Positions 43,922 to 53,409 are shown, numbered from the stretch's first letter. The stretch: DNA of 64,000 nt from Paenibacillus arenilitoris (GCF_014705655.1 NZ_JACXIY010000020.1:62001-126000); one strand, 5' to 3'. Notes: a model not told the origin generated them from the sequence alone. Made by a program: numbers and translations.

Positions 43922-45031
43922 TTAGGCCGGCGCATGATGCTTGCGGCCCGGGATTTCCCCCGTTGCCTCGAATACGCGGACGATCTCGTCGATTTCTTTC
44001 TTCAGCTCGCTGAGCAGCTCCGCTTCGGGCACTTTGCGAATCATCTCCCCGTAGCGGAACAGCATGCCTTCGCCGCGAGCGCCCGCGATGCCGATGTCGG
44101 CTTCGCGCGCTTCGCCGGGACCGTTCACCGCGCAGCCGAGCACCGATACTTTAATCGGCACTTTGATTTTGGCGATATAGTCCTCCACCTCGTTGGCGAT
44201 CGAGAACAGGTCGATGTCGAGCCGTCCGCAGGTCGGACAGGATACGAGCGTCGCGGCGTTCGTAATGAGGCCGAACGTCTTGAGCAGCTCGCGGGCGACC
44301 TTCACTTCTTCGACGGGATCGGCGCTCAGGCTGATCCGCACCGTATTGCCGATGCCGAGCGCCAGCAAGGCGCCGATGCCGGCCGAGCTCTTGATCGTGC
44401 CCGTATGAAGCGTTCCCGCCTCGGTAATGCCAAGATGGAGCGGATATTTGATCTTCTCCGCGGCCATCGTGTATGCCGCAATGGCCATCGGCACGTCCGA
44501 CGCCTTCAGCGACACGATAATGTCGTGGAAATCGAGCTCCTCCAGGATGCCGATATGGAACAAGGCGCTCTCGACCATCGCCTCCGGCGTCGGGTAACCG
44601 TATTTCTCGAGCAGGTGATTTTCAAGCGAGCCGGCATTTACGCCGATACGGATCGGAATGCCTCTCTCCTTGCATGCCTTCACGACCGCTTCGACCTTCT
44701 CGCGGCGGCCGATGTTGCCCGGATTGATCCGGACTTTATCGATGCCGTTCTCGATGGACATAAGCGCAAGCCGGTAGTCGAAATGAATGTCGGCGACGAG
44801 CGGAATATGGATGCGCTTCTTGATCTCCTTGATCGCTTCCGCCGCTTCCTTGTTGTTGACGGTAACGCGGACGATCTGGCAGCCGGCTTCCTCGAGGCGC
44901 AATATTTCCGCTACCGTCGCCTCCACGTCCGCCGTCTTGGTCGTGCACATGCTCTGAATGATCACTTCGTTGCTGCCGCCAATCGTCAGATCGCCGACTT
45001 TTACTGCTACCGTGTCTTGACGCAAGTACAT
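43922..45031 (-). CDS. ispG: 4-hydroxy-3-methylbut-2-enyl-diphosphate synthase IspG
   Basis: The 369-residue [4Fe-4S] enzyme of the MEP isoprenoid pathway has the TIM-barrel N-terminal part (VIIQSMCTTKTADVEATVAE) and the cluster cysteines in SCPTCGRLDIDLF and VLGCAVNGPGEA. It lies between clpX and a strong terminator. Confidence 0.96.
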   Translation of the reverse strand: MYLRQDTVAVKVGDLTIGGSNEVIIQSMCTTKTADVEATVAEILRLEEAGCQIVRVTVNNKEAAEAIKEIKKRIHIPLVADIHFDYRLALMSIENGIDKVRINPGNIGRREKVEAVVKACKERGIPIRIGVNAGSLENHLLEKYGYPTPEAMVESALFHIGILEELDFHDIIVSLKASDVPMAIAAYTMAAEKIKYPLHLGITEAGTLHTGTIKSSAGIGALLALGIGNTVRISLSADPVEEVKVARELLKTFGLITNAATLVSCPTCGRLDIDLFSIANEVEDYIAKIKVPIKVSVLGCAVNGPGEAREADIGIAGARGEGMLFRYGEMIRKVPEAELLSELKKEIDEIVRVFEATGEIPGRKHHAPA

Positions 45032-45059
45032 AGCTTCTCTCTCCCATGAACGTCAAATT

Positions 45060-45101
45060 CCACCCTTGACGAGCGGCTTAAAAAACCGCTCGGCCGGGTG
45101 G
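45060..45101. other. Long hairpin between clpX and ispG
   Basis: CCACCC-4 nt-CGAGCGG-9 nt-CCGCTCG-3 nt-GGGTGG forms a two-part stem. No T-run follows on the minus strand, so it is a weak or processing hairpin, not a canonical terminator. Confidence 0.45.
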
Positions 45102-45141
45102 AGAACATGACGGTAATAGCTGCATCTATACGAACGAAAGG

Positions 45142-46398
45142 TTAGGCGCTCTCTTCCTTCTTCTTGCCTTTCTTGGCGGCAAGCTCGGGCATAATCTTAT
45201 CCTTCACGGATTGCTCCGTAATGAGGCATGTGCTGATGTCGTCGCGCGACGGCACTTCGTACATCACCTCGAGCATGATGCCTTCGATGATGGCGCGCAA
45301 GCCGCGCGCGCCCGTGTTGCGCTTGATCGCTTCCTTCGCGATGGCGTCCAGCGCGGCGGGCTCGAAGTCCAGCTTCACGTTATCCATCTCGAGCAGCTTC
45401 TGATATTGCTTGACGAGCGCGTTCTTCGGTTCGGACAAAATCCGAACGAGCGCCGGCTCATCGAGCGGCTCGAGCGTCGAAATAACCGGCAGACGGCCGA
45501 CGAATTCCGGAATCAAGCCGAATTTCAGCAGGTCCTCGGGCAGCACCATCGTCAAGTATTCGCCCGGCTTCAAATCCTTCTGCGCCTCGCCGGTCGAATT
45601 AAAGCCGATGACCTTCTTGCCGATCCGGCGCTTGATGAGCGATTCCAGGCCGTCGAACGCGCCGCCGCAGATGAACAGAATGTTCGTCGTGTCGATTTGG
45701 ATAAACTCTTGATGCGGATGCTTGCGGCCGCCCTGCGGAGGTACGGAAGCAACCGTGCCTTCCAAAATTTTGAGCAGCGCCTGCTGCACGCCTTCGCCCG
45801 ACACGTCGCGCGTAATCGAAGGATTCTCCGACTTCCGCGCCACCTTATCGATCTCGTCGATGTAAATAATGCCGCGCTCCGCTTTCTCCACGTCGTAGTC
45901 GGCGGCTTGGATCAGCTTGAGCAAAATATTCTCGACGTCCTCGCCTACGTAACCCGCTTCCGTGAGCGAAGTCGCATCCGCGATCGCGAACGGCACGTTC
46001 AAAATTTTGGCCATCGTCTGCGCGAGAAGCGTCTTGCCGGAGCCCGTAGGACCGAGCAGGAGGATGTTGCTCTTCTGCAGTTCGACGTCTTCGATTTTGC
46101 TGCCGGAGTTAATCCGTTTGTAGTGATTGTAAACCGCTACGGACAGCGATTTTTTGGCGAATTCCTGACCGATGACGTAAGAGTCGAGAATCGCGCGAAT
46201 GTCCTTCGGCTTCGGAATATCCTTCAAATCGAGCTCTTCCTCGTTGCCGAGCTCCTCTTCGACGATTTCCGTGCAAAGCTCGATGCACTCGTCGCATATA
46301 TAGACGCCGGGACCGGCAACCAGCTTGCGGACCTGATCTTGCGATTTGCCGCAGAACGAACATTTCAGCTGGCCTTTTTCGTCATTGAATTTAAACAT
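45142..46398 (-). CDS. clpX: ClpXP unfoldase ClpX
   Basis: The 418-residue AAA+ protein starts MFKFNDEKGQLKCSFCGKSQ, with a Zn domain (CxxC ... CDECIELC), Walker A (GPTGSGKTLLAQTMA), pore loop GYVGED and Walker B (IIYIDEIDKVA). It feeds tagged substrates to ClpP. The ATG at 46398 follows GAAGGGG; a GTG three codons upstream is less likely. It starts 17 bp after clpP. Confidence 0.98.
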   Translation of the reverse strand: MFKFNDEKGQLKCSFCGKSQDQVRKLVAGPGVYICDECIELCTEIVEEELGNEEELDLKDIPKPKDIRAILDSYVIGQEFAKKSLSVAVYNHYKRINSGSKIEDVELQKSNILLLGPTGSGKTLLAQTMAKILNVPFAIADATSLTEAGYVGEDVENILLKLIQAADYDVEKAERGIIYIDEIDKVARKSENPSITRDVSGEGVQQALLKILEGTVASVPPQGGRKHPHQEFIQIDTTNILFICGGAFDGLESLIKRRIGKKVIGFNSTGEAQKDLKPGEYLTMVLPEDLLKFGLIPEFVGRLPVISTLEPLDEPALVRILSEPKNALVKQYQKLLEMDNVKLDFEPAALDAIAKEAIKRNTGARGLRAIIEGIMLEVMYEVPSRDDISTCLITEQSVKDKIMPELAAKKGKKKEESA

Positions 46399-46415
46399 GC
46401 TTTTCACCCCTTCGA

Positions 46416-47009
46416 TTAAATCGTCGATACCGGTGTCGTAATAACCTTGTCGATCAGACCGTATGCCAGAGCTTCATCCGCGCTCATGAAATAGTCACGG
46501 TCGGTATCTCGATCGATTTTGTCATAAGGCTGTCCGGTGCGCTCCACGTAAATTTGATTCAGCTTCTGCTTCGTTTTCAATATCCAGTCTGCGTGAATCT
46601 TAATGTCGGTGGCTTGGCCGCGTACGCCGCCGAGCGGCTGATGGATCATAACCTCCGCGTTCGGGAGCGCGAAGCGCTTGCCCTTGGCGCCGGCCGTCAG
46701 CAGCAGCGAGCCCATGCTTGCCGCCATGCCCATGCAGATCGTGGACACGTCGGGCTTGATGAATTGCATCGTATCATAAATGCCCATCCCCGCGGTTACG
46801 GAGCCGCCGGGCGAGTTGATGTACAGATGAATGTCTTTCTCCGGATCGTCGGCCGCCAGAAACAGCAGCTGCGCAATGACGGAGTTTGCAACATCGTCAT
46901 CAATTGCACTCCCGAGGAAAATGATGCGGTCCTTCAGCAAACGGGAGTAAATATCGTAAGAACGTTCCCCGCGGTTTGTTTGTTCGACTACGATCGGTAC
47001 CAGATTCAT
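46416..47009 (-). CDS. clpP: ATP-dependent Clp protease proteolytic subunit ClpP
   Basis: The 197-residue serine protease has the triad Ser98 (GMAASMGSLLL), His123 (VMIHQPLGG) and Asp172. It forms the barrel that partners with ClpX (next gene) and ClpC. In Bacillus clpP stands alone elsewhere; here it is inserted between tig and clpX as in many other bacteria. Confidence 0.98.
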   Translation of the reverse strand: MNLVPIVVEQTNRGERSYDIYSRLLKDRIIFLGSAIDDDVANSVIAQLLFLAADDPEKDIHLYINSPGGSVTAGMGIYDTMQFIKPDVSTICMGMAASMGSLLLTAGAKGKRFALPNAEVMIHQPLGGVRGQATDIKIHADWILKTKQKLNQIYVERTGQPYDKIDRDTDRDYFMSADEALAYGLIDKVITTPVSTI

Positions 47010-47116
47010 GCGACCAACCTCTTTTCGTTTATGACTTTGGTTACTTACTTATTGTAACACGTCATCGTATTGATGTCATTTTTCCGATACTTCATTATAC
47101 GATAACGGTTATTCGA

Positions 47117-47145
47117 TATGTACGGAGATTAGCCTCGCGTGTCAA
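47117..47145 (-). promoter_or_regulatory. Sigma-A promoter of clpP
   Basis: TTGACA (47145-47140), 17 nt, TACATA (47122-47117) on the minus strand, about 108 bp before the start codon. A TATAAT further downstream lacks a good -35. I see no clear CtsR heptad repeat. Confidence 0.6.
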
Positions 47146-47167
47146 GCACATTTTTGTTATGTAGTGT

Positions 47168-47200
47168 CAAAATAAGGCACGTAACGAAGACGTGCCTTAT
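47168..47200 (-). terminator. Terminator after tig
   Basis: An 11-bp stem ATAAGGCACGT / ACGTGCCTTAT (47172-47182, 47190-47200), followed on the minus strand by TTTTG. It separates tig from the clpP promoter. Confidence 0.8.
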
Positions 47201-47238
47201 CTCGGGCCAAGCGATTATTCAATTGCCGTTATCGGCGA

Positions 47239-48528
47239 TTAAGCCTCTTTGCTGTTCTCGATCAGGAAAGTGATCGTTTTGCGGAGCGCGATTTCTTCCT
47301 GCAGATTGCTCAGGTTGCCGTTTTTCGCGAAAATGTCGCGAAGCTCCTCGGCAGGGCGGTTGTACTGCTTGGACAGGTTCTCGAGCTCGCCGTTCAAATC
47401 GTCGTCCGAAGCCTCGATGCCTTCCGCTTTCGCGATCGCTTCGAGCACGAGGTTGTTCAGGACGCGCTTCTCGGCGTCCGAACGCATTTGGTCGCGGAGC
47501 ACGGACTCGGTCTGGCCGGAGAACTGATAGTACAGCTCCAGGTTCATGCCTTGCATGCGAAGGCGGTTTTCAAAGTCCTTAAGCAGGTAATCCGTCTCGG
47601 CGACGATCATCGCCTCCGGAATTTCCACTTCGGCGGCAGCGGCCGCTTTCTCGACGATCGCGTTGGCGCGGACTTGCTCGTTATCGTTCTCTTTGCGGGC
47701 TTTCATCTTATCCGTAAGGTCCTGCTTGTACTCTTCGAGCGTATCGAACTCGCTGACGTCCTTCGCGAACTCGTCGTCAAGCGCCGGCAGCGTTTTGCGT
47801 TTGATTTCGTGCAGCTTCACCTTGAATACGGCCGGCTTGCCGGCGAGATGCTGCGCATGGTATTCCTCGGGGAACGTAACTTCAACGTCCTTGAAATCGC
47901 CGATTTGCATCCCTGCGACTTGATCCTCGAATCCCGGAATGAACGAATTCGAGCCGAGCTCGAGGGAGTAGCGCTCGCCTTGTCCGCCTTCGAAAATTTC
48001 TCCGTCCACGTAGCCGTCGAAGTCGATGACCGTAATGTCGCCGTTCTGGGCCGGGCCTTCCTCGACGACCGTCAGCTCCGCATGGCGCTGCTGCAGACGC
48101 TCGAGTTCCGCCGCAATTTCTTCTTCGGTCACTTCCGAGGAAACGGCTTCGACGACGAGCCCTTTGTACTCGCCTAGCTTAACTTCCGGCTTGACGGTTA
48201 CTTTCGCTTTGAATTTGAACGATTGACCTTTGGCGAACTGCTCGACGTCGATTTCGGGACGGTCGACCGGCTCGATGCTCGTTTCTTTCACGGCATCGGA
48301 ATACGCGTCCGGCAGCAAAATGTCGATCGCGTCCTGATACAGGCTCTCCACGCCGAAGCGGGATTCGAAAATGCCGCGCGGCACTTTTCCTTTGCGGAAT
48401 CCCGGTACGTTTACTTTCTGAACGACTTTCTTGAATGCTTGATCAAGAGCGTCACTGACTTTCTCGGCGCCTACTTCCACGTCGAGCGTCACGATGTTCT
48501 TGTCTATTTTTTCCCAAGTTGCTTTCAT
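47239..48528 (-). CDS. tig: Trigger factor
   Basis: The 429-residue ribosome-associated chaperone and peptidyl-prolyl isomerase has the ribosome-binding signature VPGFRKGKVPRGIFESRFG, an FKBP-type domain (NGDITVIDFDGYVDGEIFEG) and a helical C-terminal domain. The ATG at 48528 has GGAGGGGAAGG upstream. Confidence 0.98.
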   Translation of the reverse strand: MKATWEKIDKNIVTLDVEVGAEKVSDALDQAFKKVVQKVNVPGFRKGKVPRGIFESRFGVESLYQDAIDILLPDAYSDAVKETSIEPVDRPEIDVEQFAKGQSFKFKAKVTVKPEVKLGEYKGLVVEAVSSEVTEEEIAAELERLQQRHAELTVVEEGPAQNGDITVIDFDGYVDGEIFEGGQGERYSLELGSNSFIPGFEDQVAGMQIGDFKDVEVTFPEEYHAQHLAGKPAVFKVKLHEIKRKTLPALDDEFAKDVSEFDTLEEYKQDLTDKMKARKENDNEQVRANAIVEKAAAAAEVEIPEAMIVAETDYLLKDFENRLRMQGMNLELYYQFSGQTESVLRDQMRSDAEKRVLNNLVLEAIAKAEGIEASDDDLNGELENLSKQYNRPAEELRDIFAKNGNLSNLQEEIALRKTITFLIENSKEA

Positions 48529-48591
48529 TTTATGCCTTCCCCTCCGAAAATGCGCATGCATTACTAGTTTTCACGTTTCATAAACCATTCT

Positions 48592-48620
48592 ATTATAATC
48601 AAGATGGACAACCATTTCAA
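48592..48620 (-). promoter_or_regulatory. Sigma-A promoter of tig
   Basis: TTGAAA (48620-48615), exactly 17 nt, TATAAT (48597-48592) on the minus strand, about 64 bp before tig. It overlaps the end of the upstream gene. Confidence 0.8.
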
Positions 48621-49516
48621 GACCGCGGTTCGTCATCGCCCGGCTGCTGCAGGAAAGCAACCTGTCTGAGCGCCCTGCAAGCCTGCTCGTAACGGAATCT
48701 CAACCCTTCGGTAATGCCGTATGTATCGCGGATATCGTCGTCGCTCGCCGAACCGTACACGGTCAATAAAAGCGTCAAATGAAGCGCGGCGGCGAATATA
48801 TCGATCGTATCCCCGTCCTCCCTCAGCATCCACTGATAAGCCGCCGTGCCGTATAGAAACTGAAGGCTTTCCTTCCACAATTCTCTGGCAAAATGAGGAA
48901 GCGTCGGATCCTCGATCTCGGCCACTTGCTCGGTCCGCTCCAGTATCCCGATGACCGGCTGCGGGAAATCGTCCATCGACAGCGGCGTGGCGTCCACCTC
49001 GAGCCGGACCGTCTCCCCTAGCCGGTCCATCGTCAGCGTTCCGGAGAAGCCCCGCTTGCGAAGACACTGCAGCGCCTTGAACTGCACCACGGGATGCACC
49101 TGGCTCGTGAGCAGCCAGTGCTTGATGGATTCGTTAACGTCCGGCGACTGGATATAGGCGGCCCTCTCGAGGGCCAGCAGCTGCTGATCGATCATCGGAT
49201 GATGCTGCATGATGTAGAGCACCTGGTTGATATAGGCCTCATCCTGCTCGGAAGGATTGAGCAGCTGCTCGCGGAGCGAGTCCTCGTCCTCCTCCTCCCG
49301 CCCGTCGCCGGAGCCCGTACCGAGTCCGCCCGCGCCGGAATCCGGAAACGCCATCTCGAGCCAGGTCAGAAGGCTGTCCCACTCTTCGTAATGGCGCTCG
49401 TCCTCGCCCTGGCATTGCAGCAGGAAGCGAAGAAGCTCCTTGGCCTCCCCGTACTGCTCCGCCTCCAGCATGCGCGTCAGCTGGATTTGGTAATGATCCA
49501 GCATGCTCGGGAACAA
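48617..49516 (-). CDS. YsoA-like repeat protein
   Basis: The 299-residue acidic, helix-rich protein begins with a TPR-like hairpin (YQIQLTRMLEAEQYGEAKEL LRFLLQ region) and has an acidic Gly/Glu linker near residue 70-80. The position upstream of tig matches B. subtilis ysoA, a TPR-repeat gene. The start is inferred as TTG at 49516 with AAGGA 10 nt upstream; an ATG four codons later (49504) is possible. Function is unknown. Confidence 0.65.
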   Translation of the reverse strand: MFPSMLDHYQIQLTRMLEAEQYGEAKELLRFLLQCQGEDERHYEEWDSLLTWLEMAFPDSGAGGLGTGSGDGREEEDEDSLREQLLNPSEQDEAYINQVLYIMQHHPMIDQQLLALERAAYIQSPDVNESIKHWLLTSQVHPVVQFKALQCLRKRGFSGTLTMDRLGETVRLEVDATPLSMDDFPQPVIGILERTEQVAEIEDPTLPHFARELWKESLQFLYGTAAYQWMLREDGDTIDIFAAALHLTLLLTVYGSASDDDIRDTYGITEGLRFRYEQACRALRQVAFLQQPGDDEPRS

Positions 49517-49683
49517 ATATACGTTATCCTTGTTGTCACCCTGCGTATCATTGGGAGTCGTGATGGTAACACCGCCTTCTGGTCTTGCCGTATGTACATT
49601 CTTCTAATCTTGCGTTCGATTATACCATGTGCGGATGAAAGAAAAAACCAATACCGCTTTCGGTCGCGTTTTTTAAAATGGGC

Positions 49684-49713
49684 TTGCATATTGATCATTC
49701 GGTGTGATATATT
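49684..49713 (+). promoter_or_regulatory. Promoter of tRNA-Arg
   Basis: TTGCAT (49684-49689), 18 nt, TATATT (49708-49713), 9 bp before the tRNA 5' end. Confidence 0.55.
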
Positions 49714-49722
49714 CTTACTTGT

Positions 49723-49799
<77 letters not shown>

Positions 49800-49820
49800 C
49801 TACCTATAACCTTTAACTTA

Positions 49821-49843
49821 AACCGCCCTCGGGCGGTTTTTCT
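49821..49843 (+). terminator. Terminator after tRNA-Arg
   Basis: Stem AACCGCCC / GGGCGGTT (49821-49828, 49831-49838) with a 2-nt loop, followed by a T-run. Confidence 0.85.
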
Positions 49844-49878
49844 TTTGTCAAGCGGCCGGTTTTTCTCGAAAATGACAA

Positions 49879-49926
49879 AAAGTCCGCCGGCCCCGTCCTC
49901 TCGGTGGCGGAACCGGCGGCCGATGC
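49879..49926 (-). terminator. Terminator after the two small genes
   Basis: On the minus strand GCCGCCGG...CCGGCGG is followed by ACTTTTTGTC. It lies 10 bp past the stop at 49936. Confidence 0.6.
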
Positions 49927-49935
49927 CGACAAAAG

Positions 49936-50289
49936 CTAATGTTCCGGACGCCCCAGCAGATCGGCGAGCTCTCCCCTGACCTGTCCGAAGGAAAGCACCT
50001 GCTCCTTGAACGTTTCCCTGGCGCCCCAGTTCGTTTTCATATTGACGTTCAGGAAGAGGTCCACGGTTACGTCCTCGCAGACCTGATGCCTATTGCTGTC
50101 GAGCCAATCCGTCTCGGGCCGCGCGTCGCTGCGGACGACGGCCTGCATATCGAAATCATTGTCCTCGGACAGCGAGAAGTAGGCGAACAGCCGCCCCTCG
50201 CCCGTTTCGTCCGTCGCGACCTCCACCTCGCCGCAGCGGATGCCGTCCCGCACAGCGGAACGTCTTACGCGCGCTTCTGCAACTTCCAA
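49936..50289 (-). CDS. Hypothetical protein, 117 residues
   Basis: I do not recognise this protein. It is soluble, acidic at the N-terminal half and predicted mostly beta (GEVEVATDETGEGRLFAYFS onward). The start is TTG at 50289 with GGGAGG 8 nt upstream. It follows the next upstream 113-residue gene by 24 bp on the same strand and shares its terminator, so they form a two-gene unit. Confidence 0.6.
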   Translation of the reverse strand: MEVAEARVRRSAVRDGIRCGEVEVATDETGEGRLFAYFSLSEDNDFDMQAVVRSDARPETDWLDSNRHQVCEDVTVDLFLNVNMKTNWGARETFKEQVLSFGQVRGELADLLGRPEH

Positions 50290-50313
50290 CGCCCTCGCCT
50301 CCCGTCTCGATCG

Positions 50314-50655
50314 TTAAAACAGCTGCATCGACTCAATATGCCGCTTCGTCTCTTCCGATCCGTATTCGTACATCTTCTTGTATATGCGCTGGATTATTTC
50401 GTCGTACCCCGCATTCCGTTCGCCGTCGCCGGCCGTGCCGTACGGATGGGAGACAAAATGCCAAGTTTGCGCTTCATCCATGCTGGACAGCTCGTCGAAC
50501 AGCTCCCGCAGCCGGATGTGCTCTCTTTCATTTAAATAAACCTCGAGCTCGTAAGCCGCCGCCTGCTGATCCTCCAATATTTGTCCCGCCTGAACGGATA
50601 CGAAATATCGCTTCCGGTCGTCGTTGCCGTGCTCGCCCAGGTCTTTCTCGCTCAT
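50314..50655 (-). CDS. Hypothetical protein, 113 residues
   Basis: I do not recognise a domain. The protein (MSEKDLGEHGNDDRKRYFVS...) is soluble with a beta-strand start and a helical middle (EYLNEREHIRLRELFDELSS-like stretch near residues 42-60). GGAAGGGGGGA precedes the ATG. It is divergently transcribed from asnB over a 139-bp gap. Confidence 0.65.
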   Translation of the reverse strand: MSEKDLGEHGNDDRKRYFVSVQAGQILEDQQAAAYELEVYLNEREHIRLRELFDELSSMDEAQTWHFVSHPYGTAGDGERNAGYDEIIQRIYKKMYEYGSEETKRHIESMQLF

Positions 50656-50794
50656 GCTGCAATCCCCCCTTCCTGTTGGCTTCCGTTGCAGCCTCTTCTA
50701 GCATCCCCCTTCGGACAGACATTTTATCCCTTTTTTCCGCATATAACGGATATTATCGCTACCTTTAGACCAGCAAAAGAGAGGAATGAGAACG

Positions 50795-52639
50795 ATGTGC
50801 GGAATTACCGGCTGGATCGACTGGAACCGTGATCTCACGATGCAAAGCGAAAGCCTCGAGAAGATGACCGACACGCTCGCGCCGCGCGGCCCCGACGCCG
50901 CGGGCACCTGGATATCGGCGCATTGCGCTTTGGGCCACAGACGCCTGTCCGTTATCGACCCCGAGAACGGGGCCCAGCCGATGATTCGTCATACGGGCGA
51001 CGACAAGTACGTCGTCGTCTATAACGGTGAATTATATAACGCGCCGGAGCTGCGCAAGGAATTGGAGAGCAGGGGCAGAACGTTCTCCACAAGCTGCGAC
51101 ACCGAGGTGCTGCTGGTCGCTTTCATGGAATGGGGCAAGTCGTGCGTCGAGCGGTTTAACGGCATATTCGCTTTTGCGATCTGGGACGTAAGCGCCCAGG
51201 AGCTGTTTCTGGCGCGCGACCGGCTTGGCGTCAAGCCGCTGTTCTACAGCACGCGGGACGGACTGTTCATTTTTGGCTCGGAGCAAAAATGCATTCTGGC
51301 CCACCCGGCCGTTGAGCCGGAGGTCGGAGCGGAAGGATTGGCCGAAATTTTCATCCTCGGGCCCGCCCGCACCCCCGGCCATGGCGTATACAAGCAAATC
51401 GGCGAGCTGCGGCCGGGCAAATGCATGACCGTAAGCCGCGAAGGCGTACGAACCGTCACCTACTGGCAGCTTGATAGCAAGCCGCATGAGCAAACGACGG
51501 AGGAGACGGCCGAGCATGTCAAAGCGCTCCTCAAGGATACCGTGGAACGCCAGCTCGTTTCGGACGTGCCGGTCTGCACCCTGCTGTCCGGGGGCCTCGA
51601 TTCCAGCGCTTTAACGACGCTCGCCGTGAACTATTACAATCAGACCGGCCAGGGCAGCGTGCATACGTACTCCGTCGACTACAGGGACAACGACAAGCAT
51701 TTTCAGGCGCATGCCTTCCAGCCGAACAGCGACGCGCCGTGGATCGAGCGGATGACCTCGCATTTGGGAACGGTTCACCACGGGGTCCAGTTCGACACGC
51801 CCGAGCTCGTCCGTGCCCTGCATGCCGCGACCCTCGCGCGGGATTTGCCCGGCATGGCGGACGTGGACGCCTCGCTGCTGCTGTTCTGCCACGAGATCAA
51901 GAAGGACGCCACCGTGGCGATTTCCGGCGAGGCGGCCGACGAAATCTTCGGCGGCTATCCGTGGTTTCACCGGGAGGAGGCGCTGAACGCGGACACGTTC
52001 CCGTGGTCGCTCGCGTCCGCGATGCGCGCCGAGCTGCTGGCGCCGGACGTGGCGGCCTGGATCAAGCCGCTCGAATATATCGGCGACCGATACGCGGAGG
52101 CGATCGCGGAGACGCCGCATCTGGACGGCGAGAACGGGACGCTTCGCAAAATGCGCCAAATGTCTTATTTGAACATTACCAGGTTCATGCCGACGCTGCT
52201 CGACCGCAAGGACCGGATGAGCATGGCGGCCGGCCTCGAGGTCCGCGTGCCGTTCTGCGACCACCGCCTGGTGGAGTATGTCTGGAACATCCCTTGGGAA
52301 ATCAAGACGTCCGGCGACCGGGAGAAGGGCATTCTCCGCAAGGCGCTGCGGGGCGTCCTGCCGGAAGACGTCCTGACCCGTAAAAAAAGCCCGTATCCGA
52401 AAACGCACAACCCGAATTATTTGACCGCCGTCAAAGGGCTTCTCCTCGAAGTGCTCGACGATCCGTCCTCCCCTCTCCTTCCTCTCATCAACGTGAAGAA
52501 GGTGCGGGAACTCGCCGAATCGGATTCCGCCAAGTCGAACATTCCCTGGTTCGGCCAGCTCATGTCGGGCCCGCAGCTGTTCGCGTATTTGTACCAGGTC
52601 AATGTATGGCTGAAGCAGTATAAGGTCGTCATCGCGTAA
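50795..52639 (+). CDS. asnB: Glutamine-dependent asparagine synthetase (AsnO-like)
   Basis: The 614-residue protein begins MCGITGWIDWNRD; Cys2 is the N-terminal nucleophile of the class II glutaminase domain after Met removal. The synthetase half has the PP-loop LLSGGLDSSALTTLA. Length and the MCGxTGxIDW start match B. subtilis AsnO, the sporulation-linked paralogue. The ATG at 50795 has GAGAGGA upstream and leaves Cys at position 2; an ATG three codons earlier would not. Confidence 0.93.
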   Translation: MCGITGWIDWNRDLTMQSESLEKMTDTLAPRGPDAAGTWISAHCALGHRRLSVIDPENGAQPMIRHTGDDKYVVVYNGELYNAPELRKELESRGRTFSTSCDTEVLLVAFMEWGKSCVERFNGIFAFAIWDVSAQELFLARDRLGVKPLFYSTRDGLFIFGSEQKCILAHPAVEPEVGAEGLAEIFILGPARTPGHGVYKQIGELRPGKCMTVSREGVRTVTYWQLDSKPHEQTTEETAEHVKALLKDTVERQLVSDVPVCTLLSGGLDSSALTTLAVNYYNQTGQGSVHTYSVDYRDNDKHFQAHAFQPNSDAPWIERMTSHLGTVHHGVQFDTPELVRALHAATLARDLPGMADVDASLLLFCHEIKKDATVAISGEAADEIFGGYPWFHREEALNADTFPWSLASAMRAELLAPDVAAWIKPLEYIGDRYAEAIAETPHLDGENGTLRKMRQMSYLNITRFMPTLLDRKDRMSMAAGLEVRVPFCDHRLVEYVWNIPWEIKTSGDREKGILRKALRGVLPEDVLTRKKSPYPKTHNPNYLTAVKGLLLEVLDDPSSPLLPLINVKKVRELAESDSAKSNIPWFGQLMSGPQLFAYLYQVNVWLKQYKVVIA

Positions 52640-52648
52640 CCCAAAATC

Positions 52649-52710
52649 GAATAACCCCGGTCGCGGCCGCGTTCCTGCCATAAGCAGCGCGCCTGCGATC
52701 GGGGTTATTC
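52649..52710. terminator. Bidirectional terminator between asnB and rdgB
   Basis: Long stem GAATAACCCCG / CGGGGTTATTC (52649-52659, 52700-52710) with inner pairing, between convergent genes. The T-runs are short on both sides. Confidence 0.65.
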
Positions 52711-52741
52711 CGTTTGCTTGCCTCCGGCTCATGATCCGGAC

Positions 52742-53404
52742 TTAGGACTGCCCGAGCCGCGAAAGCAGCTTCCGCAGCGCTTCGCCGCGGTGGCTGATCC
52801 GCTGCTTCTCCTCCTTCGACAGCTCGGCCATCCCGCGGCCAAGAGCCGGCAGCCAGAAGAGCGGATCATAGCCGAAGCCGCCTGTTCCGTGCGGGCGGTC
52901 CGTAATAAAGCCGTCCACCGCTCCCTCCGCTTCGATAAAAGCGCCCGTTGCGGGATCGTACAAGGCAAGCGCGCACACGAACCGGGCTTTGCTGAGCAGC
53001 CGCGACCCGTCCGGAAGCGATTCGCGGCGCGCATCCGAACCGTCGTCTCCCAGCTTCCCGAGTTCCCGGAGCAGCTTCGCGTTATTGGCTTCGTCCGTCG
53101 CGCCCTCGCCCGCGTACCTTGCGGAGTAGACGCCCGGCTCGCCCCCGAGCGCGTCCACGCGCAGGCCCGAATCGTCGGCCAGCACCGGCACGCCGAGCGC
53201 GTCGCCGGCCGTCTTCGCCTTGATGCGCGCATTGGCCGCAAAGGTGTCCCCGTCTTCGACGATGTCGGGAATTTGCGGGTAATCGAGCAGGCTCGCGGTT
53301 TGCTTCCCGAGCTGCTTCAGCGCATGGGCGAATTCTTTTGCCTTGCCGGCGTTTTTGGTCGCGACGACGATCACCTCATGCGAAAGAATCGAATGGTTCG
53401 TCAC
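52742..53404 (-). CDS. rdgB: dITP/XTP pyrophosphatase (RdgB/HAM1 family)
   Basis: The 220-residue protein has the HAM1 signatures VIVVATKNAGKAKEFAHAL, VLADDSGLRVDALGGEPGVY, TGGFGYDPLFWLP and SHRGEALRKLL. It removes deaminated purine nucleotides. The start is GTG at 53404 with GGAGG 9 nt upstream, 5 bp after rph, matching the gerM-rph-ysnA order of Bacillus. A frame open to 53737 overlaps rph and is not coding. Confidence 0.94.
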   Translation of the reverse strand: MTNHSILSHEVIVVATKNAGKAKEFAHALKQLGKQTASLLDYPQIPDIVEDGDTFAANARIKAKTAGDALGVPVLADDSGLRVDALGGEPGVYSARYAGEGATDEANNAKLLRELGKLGDDGSDARRESLPDGSRLLSKARFVCALALYDPATGAFIEAEGAVDGFITDRPHGTGGFGYDPLFWLPALGRGMAELSKEEKQRISHRGEALRKLLSRLGQS

Positions 53405-53409
53405 GACGC

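Noticed and set aside
47010..47170. CtsR operator ahead of clpP
   Set aside because: I looked for the tandem GGTCAAA heptads and found none convincing.
51611..52732. Antisense frame within asnB
   Set aside because: Shadow of asnB, whose synthetase motifs lie on the plus strand.
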